Shown: positions 47,251 to 57,077 of the stretch, one piece after another | Layout: each line of letters opens with the position of its first letter | How positions within the stretch are numbered: the stretch's first letter is position 1 | DNA from: Lachnospira sp. | GTDB lineage: Bacteria > Bacillota > Clostridia > Lachnospirales > Lachnospiraceae | Direction: 5' to 3' | NCBI GenBank assembly: GCA_017621205.1 | Contig: JAGATQ010000019.1 | Span: 1 to 64,000, forward strand | Length of the DNA: 64,000 nt | Position numbers and translations under genes: made by a program | Notes under the pieces: model-generated | Seen by the model: only the letters and a program-made list of their open reading frames with translations | Database searches by the model: none | What the model was told of the DNA's origin: nothing

Positions 47251-49937
47251 TATTCAACATCATCCCAGCCATTATTTTTCACAATAATCTGAAATAACTC
47301 TTCATCCTTCTGTTTTAGATGCCTCGTCGCTCTTCTCCACAAATGATATACCTTAGAATAGGGAGTATACACCATCTCAATCCCCTGTTCCTTCGCCTTG
47401 GCACAATAAAGGGTGTCCGATTCATAGTGCCGCCCCTGCTCCTCATCTAAAAGCCCCAGCTTCTGATAGCATTCATTCGTAATCAGTACTAGAAAAAATG
47501 CGGCAAAATTAAGCTGCACAAACTGTTCCTTCGCATATTTGGTGATATCCACTACATTCCGGTGACGGAAGGAAAGATTGACATCCGTCTCCCTATATCC
47601 ATCACTTCCCGGCACATCCTTTACAATGGTATTGCGGTGCGGCAATAGCTGCTGCCTTGGTACAATCAAACCTGCCTTAGGTACTTTGTCCTTTACCTCA
47701 TACAAAGCATCCAGCCAGCCCTCTGTCAAAAATGCATCGTTGTTTAGCAGCAGATAATCAGACCCTTCCCTTGCCGCTTTTATTCCCTGATTAACAGCAT
47801 AGGTATAACCCATATTATGCTCATTATATATTACCTTAACATAATCCTTGTTTTTCTCCAGCCACTTAAGGTATGCAATGGTGATACCACTGCTGCAATT
47901 ATCTACCAGTATGACCTCATAATCAATATATTCTGGTGTATAACGCTCAATGGTCTCAATACAGATTCTAAGGCATTCCAATGCCTCATAGCTCGGTATA
48001 ATAATCGCCGTTTGCCGTTTAGTCTTCGGATACTGCCGCCTCTGACAGTAATGATAAATGGAATAACCATTGATATCCGCATCCACAAGCTCCGGAAGTA
48101 TCAGCCTTCTGGCAGAGCTATTCTTCTGTACCAACGCTTGGTTTATGGTCATCTGTTCATACTGGTCATCCTGTATCATCATCTGAATACGGAGCTGCTC
48201 ATCTAAACTATCATTCTTTAACTCCTTATAAATCTCCGGTCTTGGCTCTGCCAATGCCTTCTCCAGACGGAACAGCTTATTCGGCTGCTCACTTAACACT
48301 ACCGGAAGACTAACAATCGGTGCAATGCGGGTAAAGCGAACCATAAAGTCATTATAAAATTGTAACAATGGCAATTCTGTCTGAAACAATCCATACCGTG
48401 TCACATACTCTCTCCTGCAAACAAATGTACTAATGGAGGTTTCATTTTTATTCTCCATAATCGCCATAGTATAGGCAGAAAAATGAAGCTTGAACCGCTT
48501 CTTCCCCTTCATCAGAAATTGAGCAGCGTACATCGCCCCCGCCTCACTGTGCTTTTCCATGGTAGCATTGACGATTGTCAGATATTCCGGATACCAGATT
48601 ACACCACCAACAAGAAAAGCAAGATAGTCACCCGAAGCCTGCCTCTCCATGGTATTATAAGCTGCCGCAAGAGATAGTTCCTCCTCAATCTGGCTATAGT
48701 GTAACCGTTTTACCAGTTCCTCCCTCTCTAAGTCAGAGGGAAGCTCCATGTTCTCTACCGCCTGTCTTACCACATCAGGCTCCCTTGTCCCTATTAAAAT
48801 CTCATAATTGTCATAGCACTGACATAAAGCAGAAGACAAAGTAGCAAGCCATGCCTTATCCGGCACATCACAATAAAGCAGAATAGATATTCTGCCCTGC
48901 AAAACATCCTTACTCTCCACAAAGAGCTTCTGCTTGTTCTCCTCCATCACCCTGGCAACCTCTTCCTCCTCCTTTGTTAACGGATAGGTCAGATTACGGA
49001 TGAATATACTATAATTATAATAAATATCAAACAGAGAGCGTTCCTCCTGCTCCATGTCCAAATCAGCAAGCAACTGGTTCCATCGCTTACCCTCTAACAC
49101 AGCAGGGCTTGCGGATGCCTCCTGCTGTCCTGCCAACTCCTCTTTCCCCTTTTGTTCGTTAACCTCCTGCCCCTTTACCGCTTTCATTATCCGTTGCAAA
49201 AGTGAAAGCTTATTCGGCACCGCCTCTTCTTTCTTAGCACCTTTATCACCCTTAATCTGATTCGCCTGTGCTTCTATCTGTTCTTTCTCTGAGCGTGCAA
49301 TCTCCTGTTTAAGACGTTCCTTTTCCTGCTTTCTCACCACCGCACGATACCTGCGCTGCTGTTCCCGCTCCTGAAATCTTGCTGCTGCTTCACTAAGCTG
49401 GCAAAGCTCACAGGACTCTTCATAAAGTACATCCTTATTCTGCTCCAGAAGCTTCCACACACTAGTATCCGCCCTTGCGCCAACCACAAGCTCATGATAA
49501 AGTGGATAGCTTTTACTCAGGGCTTCCTTATCCATATCAGCAATGATTCCTTTAATACTGCTTAGAATACTTGGAAGACTGCTGCCTACATTGTGTGCAA
49601 GAACCATTCCATCCGCAGAAAAACGGATACATTTCGCAAGCTGTTGCAAAGCAAGCACTCCGCCAAGTCCATGAATCCCATCAATTCCATCTAACACAAT
49701 CACATCAAAGCATTGTCCATGTAATGCCTCCAAGGAAACAACCTCATAATAATCCTCGTACCCGATATAAAAGGTATGCTCAAAAAAATCATCCGTTGCA
49801 ATTGTCAGCTTGGCATTACATCCTTGGCAGAGAAAAAGTAAATTCGTAATCCATTCATAATCATTCCCTGTGTAAAAAAGCCTTGCTCCCTGCTTATTTA
49901 TTACAGGAGCTATTACCTTCTCTAACAATTGCTTCAT
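47250..49937 (-). CDS. large multidomain protein with one or two family 2 glycosyltransferase domains
   Basis: 895 residues. The N-terminal 160 residues (GARLFYTGNDYEWITNL, FDVIVLDGIDGIHGLGG) look like a methyltransferase-type Rossmann domain, not certainly active. A charged linker with Lys/Glu-rich coiled coil follows (about 195-275). About 350-560 is a degenerate GT-A domain (ISILLYCDVPDKAWL, YLAFLVGGVIWYPEY). About 645-870 is a good GT-A domain: TAIIIPSYEALECLR, ILVDNCSSG, NMGYTYAVNQG and LLLNNDAFLT as metal site. GAGGGTG precedes the ATG. The cytosolic location and the surrounding genes suggest work on a growing rhamnan or teichoic polymer. Confidence 0.83.
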   Translation of the reverse strand: MKQLLEKVIAPVINKQGARLFYTGNDYEWITNLLFLCQGCNAKLTIATDDFFEHTFYIGYEDYYEVVSLEALHGQCFDVIVLDGIDGIHGLGGVLALQQLAKCIRFSADGMVLAHNVGSSLPSILSSIKGIIADMDKEALSKSYPLYHELVVGARADTSVWKLLEQNKDVLYEESCELCQLSEAAARFQEREQQRRYRAVVRKQEKERLKQEIARSEKEQIEAQANQIKGDKGAKKEEAVPNKLSLLQRIMKAVKGQEVNEQKGKEELAGQQEASASPAVLEGKRWNQLLADLDMEQEERSLFDIYYNYSIFIRNLTYPLTKEEEEVARVMEENKQKLFVESKDVLQGRISILLYCDVPDKAWLATLSSALCQCYDNYEILIGTREPDVVRQAVENMELPSDLEREELVKRLHYSQIEEELSLAAAYNTMERQASGDYLAFLVGGVIWYPEYLTIVNATMEKHSEAGAMYAAQFLMKGKKRFKLHFSAYTMAIMENKNETSISTFVCRREYVTRYGLFQTELPLLQFYNDFMVRFTRIAPIVSLPVVLSEQPNKLFRLEKALAEPRPEIYKELKNDSLDEQLRIQMMIQDDQYEQMTINQALVQKNSSARRLILPELVDADINGYSIYHYCQRRQYPKTKRQTAIIIPSYEALECLRICIETIERYTPEYIDYEVILVDNCSSGITIAYLKWLEKNKDYVKVIYNEHNMGYTYAVNQGIKAAREGSDYLLLNNDAFLTEGWLDALYEVKDKVPKAGLIVPRQQLLPHRNTIVKDVPGSDGYRETDVNLSFRHRNVVDITKYAKEQFVQLNFAAFFLVLITNECYQKLGLLDEEQGRHYESDTLYCAKAKEQGIEMVYTPYSKVYHLWRRATRHLKQKDEELFQIIVKNNGWDDVE

Positions 49938-49972
49938 GCCACACCCTCGCTTTCCTTTATAAGGTTCTTTCT

Positions 49973-52096
49973 CTATTTCTTTTGCAGCTTATTATAATAC
50001 TCGACAACCGCATTCATAATACGCTCGCTGTTTTTGTCATCCACATAGGCAAACGCAGAGTCCCATTTTTCAAGATATTCTTCCTCTATCACAAAATCCT
50101 GCTCTACTACCTGCTTTATCCGGAACACCAGCTCCTTAAGTGTCTTTGCCCGGCTGCCAAAAAGCTCCGTCTCAAAGTCAAGATAGCTCCCGTGTATCGT
50201 CTCGTAATCCTCGGCATCAAACTGATAAAATATAACTGGTTTCTTCAAATAGAACATATCCCACGCGGCACTGGAATAATCCGTTATCATCAGCTTGCTT
50301 CGCATAATAATCTCATTCAAAGGCTGCTCTCCAAAGGAAATAAGGGAAATACGGTCCCCAAACACATGGAAATCATCTATAAATTCTCCCATAATCGGAT
50401 GAAGGTAAAAAGTGATATAGATATCCTCCTGCTCAATAAAACGTAGCAAGTCCTCATCGGTCAGCAATCCCTCATAATGTTTAAAATAGGAGCTTTTACA
50501 AAACTCTTCATCACTAACACTATCAAGCCAGCTTCTCCATGTTGGCATGATAAGAATCTCCTTACGTCCGCTTTCTACATTTTTCAGTGCATCCCATCTT
50601 GCGAGGCCTGTTACCTTAATGGATTGTTCAGGGTAACCAAGTTCATTATGAATAATCTCCTTTTCCCTTTCGGAAGAAGCAATAAACAGGTTACATCCGG
50701 AACCGGACTTTTTGCCATACATCTTGGTAATATTCTTAAATCCTATCACACCATGCTGTAAGAAAACATTCTTCTTCTCCTGAATCACATCATAGAGGAT
50801 GCTTCCTTTCTGTCTCCATGCGTATGCATGCGCCTTAGAATCGGTGCTAATCAGTACCTTTGCCGCCTGAATATAAACCATGTGCTTAAGGCTTAAGAAT
50901 GGCACGACACGATGCCCATACTTCCGCACCTTTCTGTAGTCCGGAGAATGCTTGTCAATCATATAATAAAACTGCACATCCTGCCTCATCCTGCGTGGAT
51001 GTTTTACACAATAGCGGAAAAAATAATAGCCATTATCCTGTGCTGCCATACAATATTTTTCATAAATCAAGCATATTTTTTTGTTATCCCAATATTCTTT
51101 ATTACTCTGATAGATTTTGCGGGCAATCCGTTCCTTAAGACGAAACCAGAAGGAATCACCCTCACTAATCTCTCTATATTTAAATGCAATACCATCCTTT
51201 TTTGTCACAAAGGGAAAGAAAATATATCCATCTTTGCGGTATGCAATCTCTGTACGCAAACGTAAAAAAGTGTCCTTAAAGCTCTGCTTATGGTTTCTAG
51301 GCTGTACCTCATAGAGAAAATGAAGCCCCAGATGTGCCTCCTCTTCCTCCTTGGAATAAACATAAGCGACCAAATCCCAATACACCGGGCGAAACTCAAG
51401 CTCCGATATATCAAGGTCCGCATCTAGTACATACCTGCCATTTCTCTTATCTACCGGACCAGAATTCAGTGTATAAATACACTTTTTATCTGCCTTTTTC
51501 GTCCGGAACCGAAGCACAATCCTATCTGGAATATAATCGCCCTCCTTGATAGAAATCGCCACACTAAGCTTGGAACCCTTAATATCAATCCGGTCAATAC
51601 GCACATCCAGTACCGGCAGATAAACCCTGTCTTTCGGCTTCACCAGCAGCCCTAATCTTCCCTTCAGTGTAACATAGATACGGGCTGCATAATCCACATC
51701 GTTCTGTTTAAACAGATGAAGAACCGGACCATAACGATAAGGTTGAAGTCTGCGTTTGCCGTCTGTCTCTTCCTTCATCCTCTTCATCACCGCCCGGCTC
51801 ACAAACCGACGGTAACATACCTTCCCATCCTGTTCATAAGACAGACAAAGCTTCCATTTTACGTCCGGATGTTCCTCAATCTGCTTTAGTATCAACGGTT
51901 CAACAACAATGTGCTGCTCCTCCTTATAATAAGTATAAGGAAGCTCCTCATAATAGCTGCCACCCTCATCAATCAAACATAGCTTTGCATTATGAAATTC
52001 TTCAAGCTCCCACCCAACTAACAACAGACGAAGCTGCTTAGTATAATTGCGCAGGAGTCTAACATTTACAATCCCTGAAATATTGTATTCTTCCAT
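49973..52096 (-). CDS. CDP-glycerol glycerophosphotransferase family protein (TagB/TagF type)
   Basis: 707 residues. The C-terminal half (about 330-700) is the GT-B domain of teichoic acid polymerases: FLQHGVIGFKN, IMPTWRSWLD, FYLHPIMGEF and TDYSSAAWDMFYLKKPVIF, with the conserved His residues in the first and third. The N-terminal 320 residues are beta-rich with no clear match. The ATG at 52096 is seven bases after GAGGT; the open frame runs further up to 52168 without a site. It adds glycerol phosphate (or another polyol phosphate) from the CDP-linked donor; its donor synthase (TagD) is not in the window. Confidence 0.88.
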   Translation of the reverse strand: MEEYNISGIVNVRLLRNYTKQLRLLLVGWELEEFHNAKLCLIDEGGSYYEELPYTYYKEEQHIVVEPLILKQIEEHPDVKWKLCLSYEQDGKVCYRRFVSRAVMKRMKEETDGKRRLQPYRYGPVLHLFKQNDVDYAARIYVTLKGRLGLLVKPKDRVYLPVLDVRIDRIDIKGSKLSVAISIKEGDYIPDRIVLRFRTKKADKKCIYTLNSGPVDKRNGRYVLDADLDISELEFRPVYWDLVAYVYSKEEEEAHLGLHFLYEVQPRNHKQSFKDTFLRLRTEIAYRKDGYIFFPFVTKKDGIAFKYREISEGDSFWFRLKERIARKIYQSNKEYWDNKKICLIYEKYCMAAQDNGYYFFRYCVKHPRRMRQDVQFYYMIDKHSPDYRKVRKYGHRVVPFLSLKHMVYIQAAKVLISTDSKAHAYAWRQKGSILYDVIQEKKNVFLQHGVIGFKNITKMYGKKSGSGCNLFIASSEREKEIIHNELGYPEQSIKVTGLARWDALKNVESGRKEILIMPTWRSWLDSVSDEEFCKSSYFKHYEGLLTDEDLLRFIEQEDIYITFYLHPIMGEFIDDFHVFGDRISLISFGEQPLNEIIMRSKLMITDYSSAAWDMFYLKKPVIFYQFDAEDYETIHGSYLDFETELFGSRAKTLKELVFRIKQVVEQDFVIEEEYLEKWDSAFAYVDDKNSERIMNAVVEYYNKLQKK

Positions 52097-52168
52097 ACTC
52101 TGTACCTCAATAATCCGTCTCTCCCTGATATAACCCCAATTGTTTCCTCTGTGCTTTCGCAGCAGCAA

Positions 52169-53407
52169 TTACTGCTTATCATCCCCATCTTCGGTCTGAC
52201 CCTCTTTGGCTTTATCCTCCTCAGTGCCTGTCTGGTCATCTGCCTCTTTTTTATCACTCCCGGCTTCCGTCTGGTCCACTGCTTGTGTTGATGCTTCGCT
52301 TTCACTCTGTTCCTTTGAAGCATCCTGACTAGCTCCATTATTTGAGGAATCAGAAGCAGTCACCGAAGAATTCGCAACAAAATCAATCTCCTTCATATAG
52401 TCCCAATTGACATCCTTATCGTAGTCAAAATCATCCTCTTCTGACCATTCATCGAATTTCTTATCAAGAAGCTCCTGCTCCTTTTTGGAAAGAAGCTCCT
52501 CCTTTTTGTCTGATGTCGCCTCCTCATCAATCACCTGCACCATCTGGATAATGTAGAAGCCGTCCGAAGTCTTAATCAACTTATCGTAGGTCTCTCCATC
52601 CTTCAGATTCGCGATTGAATCAGAAATCTCCACCGGCAAATCTGACTCTGCATCAATACTCAACTGACCGGAGGTGCTTCCCATCCCATAGGCTGCTGCC
52701 ACCGTGGCAATATCATTGCCTGCCAGTACCCGCTCCAATGCCTTTTGTGCATCCTCCTTCGCCTGCTTTAAATTATCCTCATCTGCCACCACAACATCCC
52801 CGGATGCGGTAGCAGCTGCTGTAGGAAATTGGATATAGTAAATCTTGGAAGTCTGTGCTTCCTCATCCGAAATCTCAATGCCTTCATCCTCAGCCAGCTT
52901 CGTCTTCATCTTTTCCACAAGTGCAGACTCTGAAAACACCTGCTCTGCCAATTCCTTGCTCAAGCCCATTTTCTTGATTTCATCCTTCGTGACCTTCTCC
53001 ATAAAGGAAGCTGCCTGACTTGTTACTGCTTCCTTCTCTGTTTCAGAAAGACTTACCTTAACATCCTTAGCATGCGCAACCGCTATCTTAATCTGTCGAA
53101 TCTGCTTAATTGCCGAACGCTTTGCGATATTCTCCAAGGTTGACTCCTCCGTGGAGCCATCCCCCTTCGTCACCGGATATGCCGATGTCCACACATCCGG
53201 ACTGGAAAACATAGAGGAATAATAAGATTCATAATATTCCTGCACGGACTTACAATAAAACCACAGCTCGTCCAATGTTACCTCTGTATCTCCCGCTTTA
53301 AATACGACCTTTTTCGATTGTTCACTTTGCCCACATCCGCTTACCATTGCAAGTGTCATTGCCAGTAATAATAAAAATGCCGTTAACCGCATTACTCTTT
53401 TCTTCAT
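52169..53407 (-). CDS. PrsA-like peptidyl-prolyl isomerase lipoprotein
   Basis: 412 residues. A lipoprotein signal ends in the lipobox VSGC (Cys25 or so); a SurA/PrsA-type N-terminal helical region follows, then a parvulin (PpiC) domain about 185-300 with SKIYYIQFPT and DGFYIIQMVQV at its edges. The last 75 residues are an acidic, Ser/Gln/Asp-rich tail without predicted fold. It would help exported proteins fold outside the membrane. Own promoter and AGGAGGA site, so it is independent of mfd upstream. Confidence 0.88.
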   Translation of the reverse strand: MKKRVMRLTAFLLLLAMTLAMVSGCGQSEQSKKVVFKAGDTEVTLDELWFYCKSVQEYYESYYSSMFSSPDVWTSAYPVTKGDGSTEESTLENIAKRSAIKQIRQIKIAVAHAKDVKVSLSETEKEAVTSQAASFMEKVTKDEIKKMGLSKELAEQVFSESALVEKMKTKLAEDEGIEISDEEAQTSKIYYIQFPTAAATASGDVVVADEDNLKQAKEDAQKALERVLAGNDIATVAAAYGMGSTSGQLSIDAESDLPVEISDSIANLKDGETYDKLIKTSDGFYIIQMVQVIDEEATSDKKEELLSKKEQELLDKKFDEWSEEDDFDYDKDVNWDYMKEIDFVANSSVTASDSSNNGASQDASKEQSESEASTQAVDQTEAGSDKKEADDQTGTEEDKAKEGQTEDGDDKQ

Positions 53408-53422
53408 AATTATCCTCCTAAT

Positions 53423-53438
53423 GCGTCTGATGACGCAG
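53423..53438 (-). promoter_or_regulatory. small hairpin just before the PrsA-like gene's ribosome site
   Basis: TGCGTC-ATCA-GACGCA on the minus strand, a 6-bp perfect stem with a 4-base loop, ends two bases before AGGAGG. It would lie in the short leader of the transcript and might protect or tune translation. Confidence 0.4.
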
Positions 53439-53454
53439 TTTCGCTAATATATTA

Positions 53455-53483
53455 TTATAATATATGTTTTTACAGCACGCAAC
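53455..53483 (-). promoter_or_regulatory. sigma-A-type promoter of the PrsA-like gene
   Basis: Minus strand TTGCGT (53478-53483) and a perfect TATAAT (53455-53460) 17 bases apart. It points to the gene ending at 52169; the leader would be about 40 bases. Confidence 0.8.
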
Positions 53484-53536
53484 AAATTTAGCATTTTTTT
53501 CCAGAAAAGTCACACAATTTTTAATTTTTCGACACG

Positions 53537-56500
53537 TTATATGACTGACAGCTCCTCATCCATCAATGCTGCTACCTTATCAAGCATTTCCCACACCCGG
53601 CTAATAAGCTCATCCTGCTTCACATGCCCTGTATCTAAGTCCAATACCGGGTTTTTTTCCTGCCGGAATACGAGCTTTCCCTTCTCCTTTTTCAACCACG
53701 CATCAAGCCTTTGTATATCCGCAGGAGCATGATGGTAAAGTGTCATCTGTATGCTGCCCTCCTGCTGTTTAATTCTGGTTACATAACTAGCTGCTGCCGT
53801 ATTTTTCAACAATGCAATCTCTAGCAATGCTGTCACCTCCTGCGGCAGCTCCCCATATCGGTCAATTAGCTCATCCGTCATATCCTCCAAATCGTCTCTT
53901 GTACATACAGCAGCGATACGTTTATACAACTCAAGCTTTTGAAATTCATTTCTCACATACACAGAAGGAATATAAGCCGTCAATTCCATATCCACTGTAG
54001 TGTCAATATGAATCTTACGCCTCTCTCCCCGCATCTGCCCAATGGCATCATTTAACATCTGGCAGTAAAGATCATATCCCACTGCTTCCAAATGTCCGGA
54101 CTGGTCTTCTCCCAACACATTTCCGGCACCACGAATTTCTAAGTCCCGCATGGCAATCTTAAAACCAGAGCCAAGGTCAGTAAATTCCCGAATCGCCTCT
54201 AAACGCTTTTGCGCCGCCTCTTTTATCAGCTTATTTCTGCGGTACAGCAAAAAGGCAAATGCCCTTCGGTCACTCCTGCCCACCCTGCCACGAAGCTGAT
54301 AAAGCTGTGCCAGCCCAAAGGTATCGGCATCGTGTACAATCATAGTATTTACGTTCGGTATATCCAGTCCCGTCTCAATAATCGTAGTGGCTACAAGCAC
54401 ATCAATTTCCCCGGATACAAAGCTTACCATCACCTGCTCCAGCTCCTTCTCACTCATCTGCCCATGCCCATAAGCAACCCTTGCAGCAGGAACAAGCTCT
54501 TGAATCGTTCTTGCCATCTCTTCTATATTTTTTACCCGATTATAGACATAATATACCTGTCCGCCACGGGCAACCTCACGTTTTATCGCCTCTTTTATCA
54601 TTTCCTCATTATATTCCATGACATAGGTCTGAATGGCATGCCGATTGACTGGTGCCTCGCTTAACAGACTCATATCTCTTATGCCGCTTAAGCTCATATG
54701 GAGGGTTCTTGGAATCGGGGTTGCGGTAAGCGTCAGCACATCCACATCCTTTTTCATCTGTTTAATCTTTTCCTTGTGGGCAACACCAAACCGCTGCTCT
54801 TCATCCACAATTAAAAGTCCCAGATTTTTATAGACCACATCCTTGCTAAACACCCGGTGTGTTCCGATAACAATATCTACCTCACCCTTCTTCAGTCCCT
54901 CCAAGGTCTCCTTCATCTCCTTGGGCGTACAAAAACGAGACAGCATCCGAATTGTTAAAGGATAACCTGACATCCGCTCTGTAAAGGTATTGTAATGCTG
55001 CTGTGCAAGTACCGTAGTAGGAACGAGATATACCACCTGTTTGGAATTATTGACCGCCTTAAAGGCTGCCCTCAGGGCAACCTCTGTTTTTCCATAGCCT
55101 ACATCGCCACAGATTAACCGGTCCATAATCCGGTCACTTTCCATATCCCTTTTTGTTTCTGCAATTGCCTTTATCTGGTCATCCGTCTCTTCAAAGGGAA
55201 ACTGCTCCTCAAACTCTGTCTGCCAGACGGTATCCGGTTCACAGGCAAATCCCTTCTTTGTCTGCCGGATAGCATATAACTCAACCAACTCCTTCGCCAG
55301 CACGCCAACCTGCCTGCGCACCCGCTCCTTGGTCTTTTCCCATTCCTTGCTGCCCAGCTTATGGAGCTTCGGTTTTTTTGCATCACTGCTGGCATACCTC
55401 TGAACCTTTTCCATCTGGTTGATATTAATATAATACATATCACCGCCAGCATATTCGATAGATATATAATCCCTTATAATATCATCTATCTCCCTCTGCA
55501 CAATACCCCGGTAGATACCAACTCCCCGGTCTACATGCACCACATAATCCCCCACGCTTAAATCATCAAAGCTTTTGATAACCTCTCCTTTAAAGCGTGG
55601 TTTGTGCCGCTTTTTCTTTGTTTTGCGTTTTACAATATCATTCTCTGACAGCAATGCAATTTTCTCATCGAGATAAATAAAACCAGCACTTAAATTTCCT
55701 GTAGTAACGCCAATCTGTCCCGGCTGCACCTCATCGGTAAGCGTCTCCACATAATATGCCAAAAGTCCTTCCTTCTTAATATCATCCGCTAACCGTTTCG
55801 CTCTGGTAGCAGATGGACAAAGCAACAGACAGCGGTACTCCTCCTGCTGCCATCTCTTCATGTCACTTAGCAGCAATTCAAAATGATTGCGGTAAGTATT
55901 GGTACGCTGGCAGCGTACCTCTATTGTTGTCTTTGGCACAAACTCCGGCTCCTGATATCCAATTTTAGAAAAATAAAATGCCCTGCTGTCACGAATCCGT
56001 TTCTTGATTTCTTCTTCCTTAAAAAACACCTCAAGCTGTCCGGCAAGCACATGCCCGGCGTCAAGCCGCCCTTGCATTGCAGTCTCAAACTCTCCTATTT
56101 TTTCTGATAAGCTCTCCTTAATCCAGCTTGGTTCATCATAAAATATCATTCCCCCTTTTTGGGAAAATACATCAAGCAAGGACACGGTTTCTGGATAAAA
56201 ATAAGTAATAAAGCTGTCGATTCCTGCCTCCAGCCGATAGGTGGAAAGCTGCTCTAAAACTCCGGTAACTGCATATTTTAAATTGGCTGCCTCTTTTGTC
56301 TTTCCCTCCGCCAGAAACTGACGGTATCTTACATCGTATTCCGCTTCAATGGCAATCTCGCCCTGCTTTAGCTGCTGCTTCGTCAAGGGCATCTCTGTAG
56401 CAGGAAACAGGGTAATCTTTGACAACGTCTCAATGGAACGCTGACTTTCCGCATCAAAGCTTCGTATCGTATCAATCTCGTCCCCCCAAAGCTCGATGCG

Positions 56501-57067
56501 AACCGGCGAATCCTCCCCTGTAGGGAATATGTCCAGGATACCACCACGAATCGCATATTCTCCTGGTTTTTCAACAAGCGGTACACTCTCATAACCCAAG
56601 TCAACCAATGTTCCCTTATATTCCGAAAGAACAAGCTCCTGTCCGGCAGAAAGAGTAGAGCAAAACGCCTCCAATTGTTCCAGAGAAAGCAAACGGTCAA
56701 GGCCGCCATCAATGGTTGTCACCACTGTTGCCGACCTCTTACTGATAATTTCCTTCATTACTTCTAACCGCTGGCTCTGGGTGGCGGAGCCATGAATATC
56801 CGCACTGTAAAACAGAACATCCTTTGCCGGATAATACAACACATCCCGGTCAAACAACCGGTAATCCTCATACAGCTTACGAGCCCGCTCCTCACTATGC
56901 GTTACAATCAGCTTTAACGGATAGTCCTCGCCAATCAGATACATCATATGGCAAATCTGTGTATCCACACAACCGTTCAACTGAATTGGAAAAGTCCCCT
57001 TTGTCTTTGCCTCTTCCATCTCCCGAAACAACGCTGAGCCCGTCAAAGCTTCCCGAAACCATTTCAT
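53537..57067 (-). CDS. mfd: transcription-repair coupling factor
   Basis: 1,176 residues, the usual size of Mfd. It releases RNA polymerase stalled at DNA damage and recruits UvrA. Order of parts: UvrB-like N-terminal modules (about 1-330), the RNA-polymerase-interacting domain around 470-540 (VGDYVVHVDRGVGIYRG), a RecG-like helicase with GDVGYGKTEVALRAAF (Walker A), VDEEQRFGV and LTATPIPRTLH, then the TRCF C-terminal domain. GTGAGG lies eight bases before the ATG at 57067; the earlier ATG at 57094 would overlap pth. Follows pth by ten bases. Confidence 0.97.
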   Translation of the reverse strand: MKWFREALTGSALFREMEEAKTKGTFPIQLNGCVDTQICHMMYLIGEDYPLKLIVTHSEERARKLYEDYRLFDRDVLYYPAKDVLFYSADIHGSATQSQRLEVMKEIISKRSATVVTTIDGGLDRLLSLEQLEAFCSTLSAGQELVLSEYKGTLVDLGYESVPLVEKPGEYAIRGGILDIFPTGEDSPVRIELWGDEIDTIRSFDAESQRSIETLSKITLFPATEMPLTKQQLKQGEIAIEAEYDVRYRQFLAEGKTKEAANLKYAVTGVLEQLSTYRLEAGIDSFITYFYPETVSLLDVFSQKGGMIFYDEPSWIKESLSEKIGEFETAMQGRLDAGHVLAGQLEVFFKEEEIKKRIRDSRAFYFSKIGYQEPEFVPKTTIEVRCQRTNTYRNHFELLLSDMKRWQQEEYRCLLLCPSATRAKRLADDIKKEGLLAYYVETLTDEVQPGQIGVTTGNLSAGFIYLDEKIALLSENDIVKRKTKKKRHKPRFKGEVIKSFDDLSVGDYVVHVDRGVGIYRGIVQREIDDIIRDYISIEYAGGDMYYININQMEKVQRYASSDAKKPKLHKLGSKEWEKTKERVRRQVGVLAKELVELYAIRQTKKGFACEPDTVWQTEFEEQFPFEETDDQIKAIAETKRDMESDRIMDRLICGDVGYGKTEVALRAAFKAVNNSKQVVYLVPTTVLAQQHYNTFTERMSGYPLTIRMLSRFCTPKEMKETLEGLKKGEVDIVIGTHRVFSKDVVYKNLGLLIVDEEQRFGVAHKEKIKQMKKDVDVLTLTATPIPRTLHMSLSGIRDMSLLSEAPVNRHAIQTYVMEYNEEMIKEAIKREVARGGQVYYVYNRVKNIEEMARTIQELVPAARVAYGHGQMSEKELEQVMVSFVSGEIDVLVATTIIETGLDIPNVNTMIVHDADTFGLAQLYQLRGRVGRSDRRAFAFLLYRRNKLIKEAAQKRLEAIREFTDLGSGFKIAMRDLEIRGAGNVLGEDQSGHLEAVGYDLYCQMLNDAIGQMRGERRKIHIDTTVDMELTAYIPSVYVRNEFQKLELYKRIAAVCTRDDLEDMTDELIDRYGELPQEVTALLEIALLKNTAAASYVTRIKQQEGSIQMTLYHHAPADIQRLDAWLKKEKGKLVFRQEKNPVLDLDTGHVKQDELISRVWEMLDKVAALMDEELSVI

Positions 57068-57077
57068 ATTTATTTCC

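Noticed and set aside
46917..47297. Plus-strand ORF with a repeated 30-residue motif
   Set aside because: It arises because the 90-bp repeat period is a multiple of three; there is no ribosome site and it crosses the ends of two minus-strand genes.
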